Positions 13,368 through 25,794 of a stretch of 64,000 bases of DNA are shown here, one piece after another (positions within the stretch are counted from its first letter, which is position 1; each line of letters begins with the position of its first letter). The DNA is from Hypericum androsaemum. Lineage: Eukaryota > Streptophyta > Magnoliopsida > Malpighiales > Hypericaceae. Made by a program: the position numbers and the translations under genes. The stretch is taken from assembly GCA_963995505.1 (NCBI GenBank), contig OZ023180.1, positions 16,444,689-16,508,688 on the forward strand, in the 5' to 3' direction. The notes under the pieces are model-generated. The model was given only the letters and a program-made list of their open reading frames with translations, had not been told where the DNA came from and searched no databases.

Positions 13368-16300
13368 ATGGCTTCTTCCACCCTGGCTTCGCCCTCCACC
13401 TCCATCATCATAAAGGTCCGACCTTTAGCCCCACCCCGCCCCGCTCTCTGTTTTACTCTGTGATATTGGTAAAGTTGCTGACTTTTTTGGCTTTGTTTTG
13501 TCGCAGAAGGAACTGGGTCTCTCTCCTTTCCCTTCTTCTTCTTCGTCGTCAAGCTCTCCATTTTCAATTCCCAGATGCAAGAAACCCATTTCGAAGAGAA
13601 TCGTCTCGGTTATGGCCCCCCAGCAGGCTGAGCGCAAGCCCGCCACCACTGGCTCGGTGTGTTCTCTTCTTTCCTCCCATTTTTTTTGGGAGCTGGGTTG
13701 TTGCTGATTTGCGCGTTGAATTCGTCAATTTGAGATGGGGGATTAATGCTGCCTGTTGTGTTGGATTGGCAGGTGAAAACAGGGATGACGATGACCGAGA
13801 AAATCTTGGCCAGGGCGTCCGAGAAGACCCAGTTGATTCCCGGGGAGAATGTCTGGGTGAACATTGATGTCCTGATGACTCATGATGTGTGCGGCCCTGG
13901 CTCCATTGGCATCTTCAAGAGGGAGTTTGGAGAGAAGGCTAAGGTATTTTCTTGCTCATTTCTCCGGATTTACAATATATCTGCTTGTCTAGTGGGTCCG
14001 AGCAGATGCTTCTATTGTTATTCAGGTGATTTTATTTGCTGATGTGCTCTTAGTATATTTGTCAATTGTTGTAATACACTAGTATGGTGAATCAGACTGT
14101 CGAAAGTTGGTAATTCATTGGTTGCAGGTATTTCGTGCTTTTGTTGGTTCAAATTTTGAAATTGCCTCCATATGATGAGCAGAAACTTGTATCAATTTAT
14201 GTGGCTGTGCGCATGGAGTTGTTATTTCTCTTCGTTCGTTTTTCGGTGTCATATTAATTCTTGCATCCATTTGGTAGAATGTGAGAAATCGAGCTTTCTT
14301 AATGCTTGAAGCATTGTTTCTTAGTTCTTTGCTGTCCTCATGATGAATAAACATTTTCAGTTAAACTATCTTTTCCTCAGATTTTTGGCCATACAAAAAA
14401 AAAAGGTGGGCACTGTGATTGTATTATTAGGTGCTTTTCCACAATTCCATCATGTTATAAGTGCTTGCTTTCTTGCCTTATTACTTTTGAAGGTGTGGGA
14501 CCGTGAAAAAATTGTCATCATCCCTGACCACTATATATTTACTGCCGATCAACGTGCTAACCGTAATGTGGACATCTTGAGGGATTTCTGTACAGAACAG
14601 AATATTAAGTACTTTTACGATATTACAGATCTTGGGAATTTTAAGGTATGTTTCTCAATTTTATTAAGAACCTTGCCTTGTCCATGTTGATTTGATTTGG
14701 GCTATCCTTAATCTGGATACTTTCGCTTACTCTGCAGGCGAACCCAGACTACAAAGGAGTTTGCCATGTTGCACTTGCTCAAGAGGGTCATTGCAGACCT
14801 GGAGAGGTGGAATATATAGCCTACCAGTTATTGAAGATTTATTTGCTAATCTTACCATTCTAAAAACCTTTCCTTTCATTTCTCAACCCTACTTTCAGGT
14901 GTTGTTAGGAACAGATTCTCACACCTGTACTGCAGGAGCATTCGGCCAATTTGCTACTGGCATTGGCAACACTGATGCAGGTTTCGTGATGGGGACTGGA
15001 AAACTTCTGCTGAAGGTCAGTAAACTTGTTTAGTCTGACTCTATGCATTTGTCATCTTCATCTCATGCAATATATAGTAAGCTTGTTCGATTGTTTTTGG
15101 GGCAATAGTTCTTTTTGATATTTTAATACTCCTATGGGCGTTGGCAGAACTCCTTGCCCATACTTAATTTATGTTCTCAACTTTTCTGTGTGATTCCTGA
15201 AATCACTCTAATTTTTCAGTGTGGACATTTATTTTGAGAAACTCGGACAATGTGCTGCCGTTACAGTTATCTGTATCTGAACTCATTTACATCTAGATGG
15301 TTTGTTTACTAATCGGCCATCTGACAAGGCAATCTTGCAGCACTCTTCACTTGTTTTTTTTTAATTTAAAACTATCATGAACTGATTTGCCTTTGGTATT
15401 TAGTTCTACATCCATCCTCAAACATCTTGGAGAATTCTGATCTTCCTGCTGTTCTTCCATCTTCCAGCTTGTAGTTGCTCATGATCTCCATTGATTTTTT
15501 GTGGTGAATACTCTGTAATCTAGCTGTCACAAATGATTCTGTTGATGAGAAATAGGACCAATATGACCCATGCTGCTGTGCTGTACCTAGCAAATCTTCG
15601 TAGAAGTCCTTGCGGAGAATGTCCTTCTCTCAGTCCTCTTCAAATCTGTCTGTTTAGGAATCTATTCCAGCGCCTTGCTAAACCTCTCTGTTCGTCGTCT
15701 ACCTGTTACAATTGGAGTTTATGTATCTGGTTTGTTGGGTGTTTTGCTTCTAGTACAATGTCTTATTTTCCTCTATTTTCTGCTTCTTTCTATTTTAGGT
15801 ACCACCGACCTTAAGATTTGTCATGGATGGTGACATGCCTGATTATCTGCTTGCAAAGGATTTGATTTTGCAAGTAAGCTTAATCTGTGAATTCTTCTTT
15901 TTTTGTTCCTTTCAAAGTACATCACATTCTTTGTTGTTTTTGCTGCATGCTTTATGATGTTAATTCTCCCTGTGCAGATCATTGGTGAAATATCTGTAGC
16001 TGGTGCTACATATAAATCAATGGAGTTTGTTGGCTCTACTGTAGAGAGCTTAACTGTAAGTTAACATCACATCACCTGCTCTAGGACTTCCTTAGAGGTT
16101 CTTCTGTCTGTTCAAGTTAGGTTCATATAAGCACATTGTTTCCAATCCAGTGAATTGATTTGGTCTTTGTGATGTGGATAGATGGAAGAACGGATGACAT
16201 TGTGCAACATGGTGGTTGAAGCTGGGGGGAAAAATGGTGTCGTCCCTGCTGATAGTACTACCTTTAAGTATCTCGAGGTGACTGATTGGAACCTGCAACT

Positions 16301-18013
16301 TAATCTGAATTTCAGAGGAAATTTTAGTTTTTCATGCTGTAAACCTATTTACTGTTCCAAGGATTAATGGTGTTATGGTTTTTGGAAACAGGGTAAAACT
16401 TCAGTACCCTATGAACCAGTTTACAGTGACGGACAAGCAAGGTAGATTCTGAAAAATGAATATTTGACTTTACTGCTACTAGTTCTACCTACATTGGCTA
16501 CTTAAGCATATGGAGATGTTTAGGCAAATTGAAGTTCCGGACTCGGAGGGTTTTCCTTTTAGTTTAATAGAGTAACATTACCTGGTTGTTTCCATAACAA
16601 GAGATGTATAAGCATATATTACGAATTTATGTTTTCCTAAAACTAGTTGATCAGGGTTCAATATCATGTCTGATACTTTGATGGACTTAGTTTCATCTGT
16701 CTTTACTTGGTTGTGGTGCTTGGCCATAATGTTTGTTTTTTGTCTTCCCTTTTTGCTCAGATTTCTCTCCGAGTATAGATTTGATGTCTCAAAATTGGAG
16801 CCGTTAGTTGCAAAGGTGAGAAATATTTACCATAGAACTGTTTGCCGGGTTCTCTGCACACCTCATTCAGTTTTAAGCACGGGCTTTTTCTTTCTTCTCT
16901 CTATTGTTTTGGTGGAGTTTCTCTACTTTTCTTCTGTAGTGACTTAATTTGTTATATTCATTGTTGTAGCCACATTCTCCTGATAACCGTGCTTTAGCAA
17001 GAGAATGCAAAGATGTAAAAATCGACAGAGTTTATATTGGATCTTGTACTGGTGGAAAGACAGAAGATTTTATGGCTGCTGCAAAAGTATTTCTGGCTTC
17101 TGTAAGTGCCAAAATGCCTCGTAACTTAGCAGACTCTTAATTAATTTACATATATGTAGGGCCCAAGGCAGGGTCCTTGCTCTTACCAACAACTGTTAGA
17201 TGTAATATATTGTTTGCCTCTTTGTCCTACAGGGTAAAAAGGTCAAAGTTCCCACATTCCTTGTCCCTGCCACCCAAAAGGTTTGTGCTTTCAGAATGTT
17301 AAAGCAGAGTTCTTTTTTAGTTCACGAGATTCACAGCACGTCCCACAATTGAATATCATATTTGATAAGTCACGAATCCTTTCCTTGCATTGTAGGTTTG
17401 GATGGACGTATATAGTCTCCCAGTACCAGGATCTGGTGGCAAGACTTGCTCTCAGATATTCGAAGAAGCTGGGTGTGACACCCCGGCAAGTCCCAGCTGT
17501 GGTGCTTGCTTGGGAGGCCCCAAAGACACTTACGCTCGCATGAATGAACCTATGGTAAGTCCAACTTCTTTATGCAACATTGTTTCGGTGAGTTGCATCC
17601 ATTTTTAGACTAGTTTATATCTTTACTTTTTGTATGTGATTTAACTAGATTTAATTATTTATCATCAGAAAAATAGACAGATGGAAACTAGATATAGGTT
17701 CATTCACAATAAGGGCCTTGTGTTTTGTGGTAAATAGTCTCCGTGATGTTTTGTTGTTTATTTGACCTTCATATATTCTTCTGTTAAACGATATCATGAT
17801 CTGTCCGTCTGTCGTGAATTTTCGTACGTCAAATTAGAATGATGAATCTTGGTGCTGTTATCTCAAATGCAGGTCTGTGTGTCAACAACAAACAGGAATT
17901 TCCCTGGGCGGATGGGACACAAAGAAGGACAGATCTATCTTGCTTCCCCGTATACCGCTGCGGCATCTGCTGTGACGGGTTATGTGACTGACCCGAGAGA
18001 GTTCTTGCACTAG
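13368..18013 (+). CDS. IIL1: 3-isopropylmalate dehydratase large subunit, chloroplastic
   Basis: Aconitase-family [4Fe-4S] large subunit. With a small subunit it isomerises 2- to 3-isopropylmalate in leucine synthesis; in Brassicales it also acts in Met chain elongation. Exons: 13368-13415, 13507-13656, 13773-13943, 14493-14645, 14738-14806, 14899-15015, 15799-15873, 15978-16055, 16182-16277, 16392-16441, 16761-16815, 16970-17101, 17233-17280, 17396-17554, 17873-18013. These give 513 residues, close to the usual plant length. Cluster ligands are Cys380 (GSCTGG), Cys449 and Cys452 (PSCGACLG). A GTDSHT motif lies at 201-206. The first ~55 residues are Ser-rich and basic, as in a plastid transit peptide. 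The reading frame is intact. The least certain part is the first intron (13416-13506), whose donor GTCCGA is weak; without it the frame stops early. Confidence 0.96.
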
Positions 18014-18825
18014 GGGTAGCAGCTTTGGTTATGTTTCTTTGTTCGTGTAACTTGCAATAAGGTGTCCTCGCTTCATCCAACTGACTGAAGGAATGAAAAT
18101 AAGCACGAGGAACTGTCCAGCATTTTACTGAAACCTGCGGGCTGCGAGAAGAGTTGTTGTTTGTATGTTGAAATATACGGCCATTTTCCCCTCATTTTAT
18201 TTTCCATGATAGTTTTTTTCTGGTCGGTCAGTGCAGAACCATCGTCCTTTCCAAACAAAAAAGCGAAGCTAAACAAAAATTTGTTACTATAACTTAGGCT
18301 TGACTTCAATAATCCCCACTCATTTAATAGCATATGATATTCACATTTGCCATCCTCTTGTACAGCCATATAAATTATCATAACCAGGAAGTTAAATGAG
18401 GGCAATATGTAAGTCTATTGGTTCCCTCTCTCATTTAGTACAGAGATCAAACATTCTCTCGACAAAAAAAAAACCAGAAAGCAAGGAAATAGAAGATCCA
18501 GAAGTAAGTCTCCCTATTCAAAAACTTTAAACATGCAAGTACGTACTCTTGCATGAAACCCCATGCAGCTTATTCCTAGGGTTTTCCGAATATAAAAGAC
18601 ACTACCCTGAAAACTGTCTAATAAAATAGGGTCCGCCGGTAAATATATAATGAAAATACATAGCACAGAGGAGGAGAGGCATATCTCGGAATTCCAAAAT
18701 CCAATCCCGGTGGTTCTCATCTCAATTACAACAAGAAGCAGCCATCCGATACCAATTCAACGACGTCGTAGTAGGGTACAGCAATTTATAAAAAAAAGTT
18801 TAGACGACCAAGCAAATTGTAATGA
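18014..18825. other. convergent intergenic region (3' UTRs)
   Basis: Short tail-to-tail spacer between the IPMI gene (+) and the C2-domain gene (-). It should hold both 3' UTRs. I see no other feature. Confidence 0.6.
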
Positions 18826-20196
18826 TCAGACGACGGAGCTCATCATGGAATACGTAGAAGGGCTCCGCTTGTTGTTACGCCGCCGGCGCCGCGCATCTTT
18901 CCTCCTCCCCGCCGACCCTCCGCCGCACACCACGGCGCACTGCAACCCGCAGATGTTACTGAAGCACGAAAACGCCCCGTCCTCGGCTGCCCCCGCGTTC
19001 GACCTCCTCCGGTGCTTCTTCTTCTTGTTCACCCAGCTCAGCATGCTCGACGAAGTGTCGTCCTTGTCCTCGAAGTCGTTGTCGTAGTTCTTACGGCCGC
19101 CGCCTTTCGGGATCTCCGCCCGCCACCTTTCCAGCTTCGACTGCAGCCCCTCCATGCTGCTCTCCCACCCCCAGTCCCCCACCACCTCGCTCCCTTCGTC
19201 CTCCCGGAACCCGCGCTGCCTCGCTGTCATCGCTGCCACCTCTGACGCAGAAGGCCCCACGTCCAGAAAGTTGTGTTGGTTGTGTTGGTGGTGGTGATGT
19301 CCCCCACCCCCACCCCCACTCCCTCCTACCGCTGGCGCCGGCGCCGGCGCGTCAACCTCGGAGCCGTACTTCACCTTTGCGAGGGACCCGAAGAGGGCAG
19401 ACCCGTTGACGTTGACCACGGAGCTGACCCGGCCGTGCCTTCTGTTGGAGTCGGACGTGGTGCTGCTTGCCTCCGACCTGGCCTTTTCCTTGTTCGTCTT
19501 CTTCTGGGCCACCGCCTCCGCGGGGACCACCAGCGAGCTGGAGTCGCTCTTCACCCGCCGGAGCTCCGGCTTGGGTATCCACGGGACGATGTACTGGCTG
19601 GTGCTCTCGCGGCCGTCTTCCTCCCTGCCCCGCGGGTGGGGGTCCTTCTCAACGGCTCCGTGGTGGCGGTTGTGGTGGTCGCCGTCCATGACCTCACGGT
19701 AACCGACAGCGGAGGTGCTGAGCTGGGTGTAAAGGGGCATGCTCCTCATGGAGCTGTCGAGGATGGCCACCCCAATGTTGAGGATCCCCTGGGGTCGCCC
19801 CGAAGACCGCCGGCGCACCTGCAGGGCCACGAACCGCATCCCGACGTGGTGGTGGTGGTGGCTGCCGCAGCGATCGGTCGCCGGAGGGATGAGGTTCCCG
19901 ACGATAATCCGGACGGTCCCCACGTGGACGTCGCGGAGCCAGTGGAGGGCGTAGATGTCGATCATGATGGCGGACGTGTCTGCGTAGAGGAAGTGATCAT
20001 CGACCCGGAACACGAACTTGTCGTTCCAGGTCGGGTTGCATCCCCCGGCCGCGTCGACACGTGTCGAAAGCTTCCGGTCCGGGTGCACCCACGCCACGGC
20101 GTACGTCTTCATGGTCCCCCCGGTTACCTTCTCCAGGTCCTGCGCCGATATCACGTTCAGCTCAAGCAGCTGGAACGGCATCAGCTTATTCGCCAT
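18826..20196 (-). CDS. C2-domain protein (SRC2/BAP-like) with low-complexity C-terminal half
   Basis: Intact single-exon gene of 456 residues. Residues ~8-150 form a C2 domain of the plant SRC2 type: start LLELNVISAQDLEKV, a NPTWNDKF strand at 54-61, and a YALHWLRDVHVGTVRI segment near 82-97. C2 domains bind membranes, often with Ca2+, and this family is tied to stress and defence signalling; the actual ligand here is unknown. Odd features are a five-His run at 113-117, a Gly/His-rich linker at 291-309, a basic patch at 391-399, a Cys-rich stretch FSCFSNICGLQC at 409-420 and an Arg-rich tail at 431-444. The coding sequence is far more GC-rich than its neighbours, which produces large spurious ORFs on the other strand. 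The ATG at 20196-20194 starts directly on the C2 fold. Confidence 0.88.
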   Translation of the reverse strand: MANKLMPFQLLELNVISAQDLEKVTGGTMKTYAVAWVHPDRKLSTRVDAAGGCNPTWNDKFVFRVDDHFLYADTSAIMIDIYALHWLRDVHVGTVRIIVGNLIPPATDRCGSHHHHHVGMRFVALQVRRRSSGRPQGILNIGVAILDSSMRSMPLYTQLSTSAVGYREVMDGDHHNRHHGAVEKDPHPRGREEDGRESTSQYIVPWIPKPELRRVKSDSSSLVVPAEAVAQKKTNKEKARSEASSTTSDSNRRHGRVSSVVNVNGSALFGSLAKVKYGSEVDAPAPAPAVGGSGGGGGGHHHHQHNQHNFLDVGPSASEVAAMTARQRGFREDEGSEVVGDWGWESSMEGLQSKLERWRAEIPKGGGRKNYDNDFEDKDDTSSSMLSWVNKKKKHRRRSNAGAAEDGAFSCFSNICGLQCAVVCGGGSAGRRKDARRRRRNNKRSPSTYSMMSSVV

Positions 20197-21174
20197 CTTT
20201 ATAACTTGTATCCGTACCTATTCCTTATGTATCACGTCCAGGGATCGCCGTCGTCGCCCGAGGGGGGACGACGACGAGAGAAAGGGGCGGAAATGGACTC
20301 CCTGGATGGGGACAAGTTGTGACAGATCAAGGCATTTCTATCTGTTTCCCTAATTTGGATTCTTTAACTTGGTGCCTGTGTTTCTTTTTTCTTTTTTTTC
20401 TTTTTCCGGTTGACTATTTTAGATTGTGGAGAGAACAAGGGTTTGGGTGGCGGATGCCGATATAAGTGGATGGTATTGCAACCACATAGCTCCAGAGAAT
20501 TTCTTGCGTCGTCCACCGGTTGCTACCCTTTTTGTAATTATCAGCTTTATAGTTTAAACCAATGTTTGTAAGAGAGGAGAGTGAGGTATATATCAAGAGA
20601 CAGGATCTTTATCTGGTTTGGTCTGGATCCATATTGCATGTCATATTGCGTGATTAAGGTTTTCTATTTCGAGGGTTGGTTATAGAATTTGAATATCATA
20701 TGCTGTATTTATCTATATATTTAGGTATTGCATGTAATGCCATCTAGAGAAGCTAAATAAAACGTGACTGGATGAGACGTAATGATATGGCTCAGAAAAT
20801 AAGTAATCAACGGCATCTAGAGAAGCTATATTAAGCTTTTAAATGTCTCTTGCACTATTAGACTCTACTTAGAAAATAAATTTCCTAATGATACAATTTT
20901 TTATCTATAATATTTGGACACAATATTAATTTTACTAAAACTCAAATCCCTTATCACCAATTTTCTACTAGTAATTTAACAAGAGAATAAGTTTAAACAT
21001 GTCCATTGACTAATTTAGTAAAGTTCTTACATTAATATACTTAAAAATTGAAAGGAAATGATATATGTTGTTATTATGAATGGAAGCATGTGATATTCCA
21101 CCTTAATTACATCAGGCTTGGTGTTCATATGTACAAGTTGCAACACGTTTAATCCGTTAAATTAATGAAAAAAT
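20197..21174. other. intergenic, 5' region of the C2 gene
   Basis: AT-rich sequence upstream of the C2-domain gene, running to the inferred edge of the Athila LTR. No coding or repeat structure was recognised. Confidence 0.5.
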
Positions 21175-22794
21175 TGATGCAGGGAGCACGTAGATAGGTG
21201 AAAGGAAGTTTTTTCACCCCCTTTGCAATAATGAGTAAGTAAGGGATTGTCGTCCCACAAGGACTAACCTAGACCACAAATTCGACTTCACCACTAGTCT
21301 AGGACTAAATGAGAAGGTTTTGTCAAGTCTAAACACACAATCTATTAGTCGAAATAACACTACTACTAAATAAGATGATTTTATAAATAAAATAAGAGTG
21401 GGCAAGGTACCAATGACAAACTAAATGACCAAATAATTCAAGGGGTTTACTAAGTTCGTGTTATGATCCGAGTGTTTCTAAGGCAACTAATCTACGCTCT
21501 CGCCATAAATTAGTCTAAAATGATCATTTACTAGGCCTAGATGAACTAAATGCACCTTCGCCACAAAATAGCCACCTAACCTAACTAACAACCAAATATA
21601 ATCTCCACTCCAAGGACAACCAATCACCTAATGAGATCTCTCATCAAAAGATAACTAGTCAACTAGTCCAAAGGTCTATTAATCCTAACCCCTCTCGGCG
21701 ATTAACATTAAACAACTCATAGTCAAGGTGATCAATCAAAACTAAGCTTTAAGCTCCAAAACTAGAACATAATCCTAAGCATTTAAACCCCCTAAACCAT
21801 AGGCTAAATAGATGTCAAGGCACCCAACTCACTAATCAACTACTCACACATATTCACCAAATAGCTCAACATATTCATTAAACTATGCAAGCAAAACATG
21901 AACAAAAGAGGGAGTAAGAGAAAGCTCAAGATGATCTTCAAAGCTTCCTCAATATCCTCCTTTCCAAGGTTCACCAAGTTTTCTTCCAAAAATATGAGTT
22001 AGTGGAGAGTTGTTATCAAAATATCTAATGTATCTAAAGGAAAGCCAAGCAAAGGCTTTTATACCAGATTTTTCCCCCCAAAATATCTCAGCCACGAAAT
22101 TACAATTAAAGCCCAAAATGGGCCCAAAACAAGTCTTCAAATTCGGCCCACTTGTGATAAAATCTTGACAGAATTGGACCACGACATTGAATCCAGCGTT
22201 CTCCCCTTTTAGGCTCTGAATTTGAAGAAGACCATTAGAAACAAAGTTGTAGCCCTGGATGTCTTCTTTCCAGAGCCATCTCACTGGTCTCCATCGAACT
22301 TCGGATGAGAAAGTTATCAGCATTGGAGTCGCAAGAGGTCTACCTCGCCCACGTCTTCGAGGTCTCGATTAAGCGTCCTTCCTCCCGGCAAATCAAATCG
22401 CATACGATGACCCAAGGTGACTTCACTTCCTCCACTTCACCTCACCAAATCTCCTAGCATGAAGAAAACACAATAAAAACATAAGACTACACTAAAACAA
22501 ATAATGCACGATAAATGACATTACGACAATGAAGAATAAACAAAAGCAATAGAAATAACGGTAAATCTACTCTAAAATAAATACAAAAGATGAGTGTGGA
22601 AGGCAACCACGAATTCGTTGATTTCACAAAATACCAAAAATAGACTACACATTGACATCCTTACTTTTGGGTAGCAGTACATCTGGTCGGACTATCGGTC
22701 GGATCACATATTTTAATACATTGATTTTTTTGTTAAACTAGCTATAGCGAGGTCCCTGATTTTTGAAAAAAAATTAAGAAAAAAGTATATCCCA
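21175..22794 (-). repeat. 3' LTR of the Athila element (left copy)
   Basis: The right part (21546-22786) matches 28516-29770. The outer end is placed at TGATGCAGGG (21175) because LTR-family sequence appears to run to there; the inner end near 22794 is less certain. A TATA-box on the minus strand lies at 22056-22063. An alternative inner boundary is the GATGAGT hairpin near 22580, which in the other copy reads TGATGAGTGTGG, a possible LTR start that would pair with the 21175 end. Confidence 0.6.
22056..22063 (-). promoter_or_regulatory. TATA box of left Athila LTR
   Basis: TATAAAAG on the minus strand, conserved in the other LTR copy at 29026-29033. Confidence 0.5.
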
Positions 22795-22813
22795 GTTTGG
22801 GACGGGGGCTTCG

Positions 22814-22842
22814 CCCCCCCCCCCCCCCCCCCCCCCCCCCCC
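22814..22842. repeat. 29-base poly-C tract
   Basis: An uninterrupted run of C follows a perfect GGGGG-CTTCG-CCCCC hairpin (the hairpin shares its right arm with the run). It lies just inside the left LTR, where the polypurine tract of the element should be, and reads as G-rich on the element strand. The length may be unreliable. Confidence 0.8.
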
Positions 22843-23042
22843 GTGTCTCTTGTCGAGCATTCAACCGTCTAAATCACCTTCAAAATGCAAGAGATGTTAT
22901 AAGGATAAGAAAAGCTTCAAAATCATACTAGAATAAGGACAAACATAAAAAGAAACACACACATAAAGACTATGACAAAATACAAGGACAATACAAAAAA
23001 CATGCTAAGTTATAGTCGTTAGCTTGACTTGACTCCCCTTTT

Positions 23043-25794
23043 TCATGCGTCGGAGGGAGAAGTAACGGATTGCACCTCTGAACTTCGCTTAATATCGCCA
23101 CCAAGGTAAATCTTGCACCATTGGCCATTCACTTTGAAAACTCCTCCATCTCCACTTTGTAACTCGAGTGCTCCGAATGGGAACACCCTTACAATTTTGA
23201 ATGGGCCACTCCACTTTGACTTGAGTTTTCCCGGGAAGAGTCTCAACCGGGAATTGTAGAGAAGAACTTGTTGGCCCTCCTTGAACTCTTTCTTGACAAT
23301 ATGGGCATCATGTCTCTTCTTCGTACTCTCCTTGTAGAGTCTTGAGCTCTCGAACGCCATGTCTCGAATTTCATCCAACTCTTCAAGTTGTAGCACCCTT
23401 CGTTCACCGGCCTTTTTGTAATCGTAGTTAAGGGTCTTAATGGCCCAAAATGCACGATGCTCAAGCTCAACCGGAAGGTGGCACGCCTTGCCATATACAA
23501 GCTTGTAAGGCGACATCCCGATAGGCATTTTGAATGCCGTTCGATAAGCCCATAAAGCATCGTCAAGCTTGTTCGCCCAATCTTTTCTTGCTCTCCCGAC
23601 CATTTTTTCCAGGATTTTCTTGAGTTCCCGATTCGAGAGCTCGACTTGACCACTTGTTTGGGGGTGATAAGGTGTAGCAACCTTGTGAGTGACCCCATAC
23701 CTCTTCAATAAAATCTGGTCTGTTGCAAAAATGCGAACCACCATCGCTGATAATAGCCCTTGGTACTCCAAATCTCGAAAAGAGCTTTTTGATGAAACGA
23801 ATAACCACTTTAGCATCGTTTGTTGGGGAGGCCGAAGCTTTGACCCACTTAGAAACGTAGTCCACTCCCACCAAGATGTACTTGTTGCCATAAGAGGTTG
23901 GGAACGGTCCCATAAAATCCAATCCCCAAACATCAAAGAGCTCTACTTCAAGAATTCCAGAGAGCGGCATCGCATTCCTCTTTGAGATATTCCCGGTCCT
24001 TTGACATCGATCACACTGAGCAACGAACAAACGAGCATCCTTAAAGATATTAGGCCAATAAAATCCACATTCAAAGACTTGCGATGCGGTTCTTGTCGCT
24101 CCATAGTGACCTGAGTATGGGGTATTATGACATTGCTCCAGAATATTCACAACTTCCCAATCAGCAATGCACCATCTAAGCACCCCATCACTACACCTCT
24201 TGAAAAGGTAAGGATCATCCCACACATAGAGTTGAACATCCCTTAGAAATTTCTTTCGTTGGGGATAACTCAAGTCTATAGGTATAATGTCTCCAACTAG
24301 GAAGTTGGCAAAATCTGCAAACCAAGGGGCCTCCCTATTATTCACCAACATTAAAGATTCATCCGGAAACTCTTCTTGAATTTTTCCGTGAGCCTCCATT
24401 CCGTCACTTTTCTCGAGCCGAGAGAGATGATCCGCGACAACATTTTCGGAGCCCTTCTTATCCTTGATGGACAAGTCAAATTCTTGTAGCAACAAAATCC
24501 ACCGCATAAGTCGAGGCTTAGCATCTTGTTTAGAGAATAAATACCTCAAAGCCGCATGATCCGTGTAGATAATCACCTTTGACCCAAGCAAATATGGACG
24601 AAATTTATCACAAGCATACACGACCGCAAGCATCTCCTTCTCGGTGGTTGTATAATTGAGTTGGGCACCCGCCAACACTCTACTTGTATAGTAGATGACA
24701 TGAAGCTTTCCCTCCTTCTTTTGACCAAGCACACATCCCAGAGCAATATCACTCGCGTCACACATCATTTCAAATGGTAGCTTCCAATCCGGAGAAGAGA
24801 TAACCGGAGCTGTGACAAGAGCTTTCTTCAGAGAATCAAATGCTTGACGACATGGCTCATCAAAGTTGAAAGGCACTTCCTTAAGTAGAAAATTGGTAAG
24901 CGGCTTTGCGATTAGAGAGAAATTCTTGATAAATCTTCGATAAAATCCAGCATGGCCAAGAAAGGCTCTCACTCCTTTAACTGAAGTAGGTGCTCTCATC
25001 TTCTCTATTGCTTCCGTCTTGGCTCTATCAACTTCCATACCAGCTTGGGAGATCTTATGCCCAAGAACAATCCCCTCATCCACCATGAAATGGCACTTTT
25101 CCCAATTGAGAACGAGGTTCTTCTCTTCACATCTCTCCAATACTTTATCTAAATTAGCCAAGCAACTTTCAAAAGAGTCTCCAAATACCAAAAAATCATC
25201 CATGAAGATCTCCATAATCTTCTCATTCATCCCCCAAAAGATAGCCTCCATGCATCGTTGGAATATTGCCGGAGCACAACTTAATCCAAAAGGCATACGT
25301 CGATAAGCAAAAATACCGAAGGGACAAGTGAAAGATGTCTTTTCTTGATCTCTTGGGTAAATTGCGATTTGGTTGTAGCCGGAGTATCCATCCAAGAAGC
25401 AATAATGAGAATACCCAGTAATTCTCTCCAACATTTGATCAATGAATGGGAGAGGAAAATGATCCTTGCGTGTGGCATCATTCAACTTTCGGTAGTCAAC
25501 GCACACCCACCATCCGGTCACCGTTCTTGTGGAAATGAGCTCGCCTTCATCATTGATCACAACAGTCATTCCTCCCTTTTTTGGGACACAATGGATCGGG
25601 CTTACCCACTCACTATCCGATATGGGATAAATAATGCCGGCCTCGAGGAGCTTGATCACCTCTTTTTTTACAACTTCTTTCATGTTGGGATTGAATCTCC
25701 TTTGCCGATCTACCCTCGGCTTCGCTCCCTCTTCCATGTGGATATGATGCATCATAATTTCAGGACTTATCCCCTGATATCGGATATTTGCCAA
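23043..25794 (-). pseudogene. Athila reverse transcriptase, RNase H and integrase (frameshifted)
   Basis: The open frame 25794-23563 encodes RT with the first catalytic Asp in FLDGYSGY (about residue 135) and the FMDD box at about 197-200, followed by RNase H, the HHCC zinc site of integrase and the start of its catalytic core. Near 23730 the frame shifts. The rest of the integrase core and its C terminus continue in the frame 23936-23043, which holds the PYHPQTSGQ block. The N terminus is out of frame with the protease, with the shift near 25780. Confidence 0.9.

Noticed and set aside
19273..20322. Long plus-strand ORF opposite the C2 gene (349 residues)
   Set aside because: It is an antisense shadow of GC-rich coding sequence: repetitive Arg/Pro/Val composition, no domain, and the minus frame encodes a clear C2 protein.
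22600..23042. Env-like gene between integrase and the 3' LTR of the Athila element
   Set aside because: The interval is short, has no long frame on the element strand and no membrane-spanning segments.
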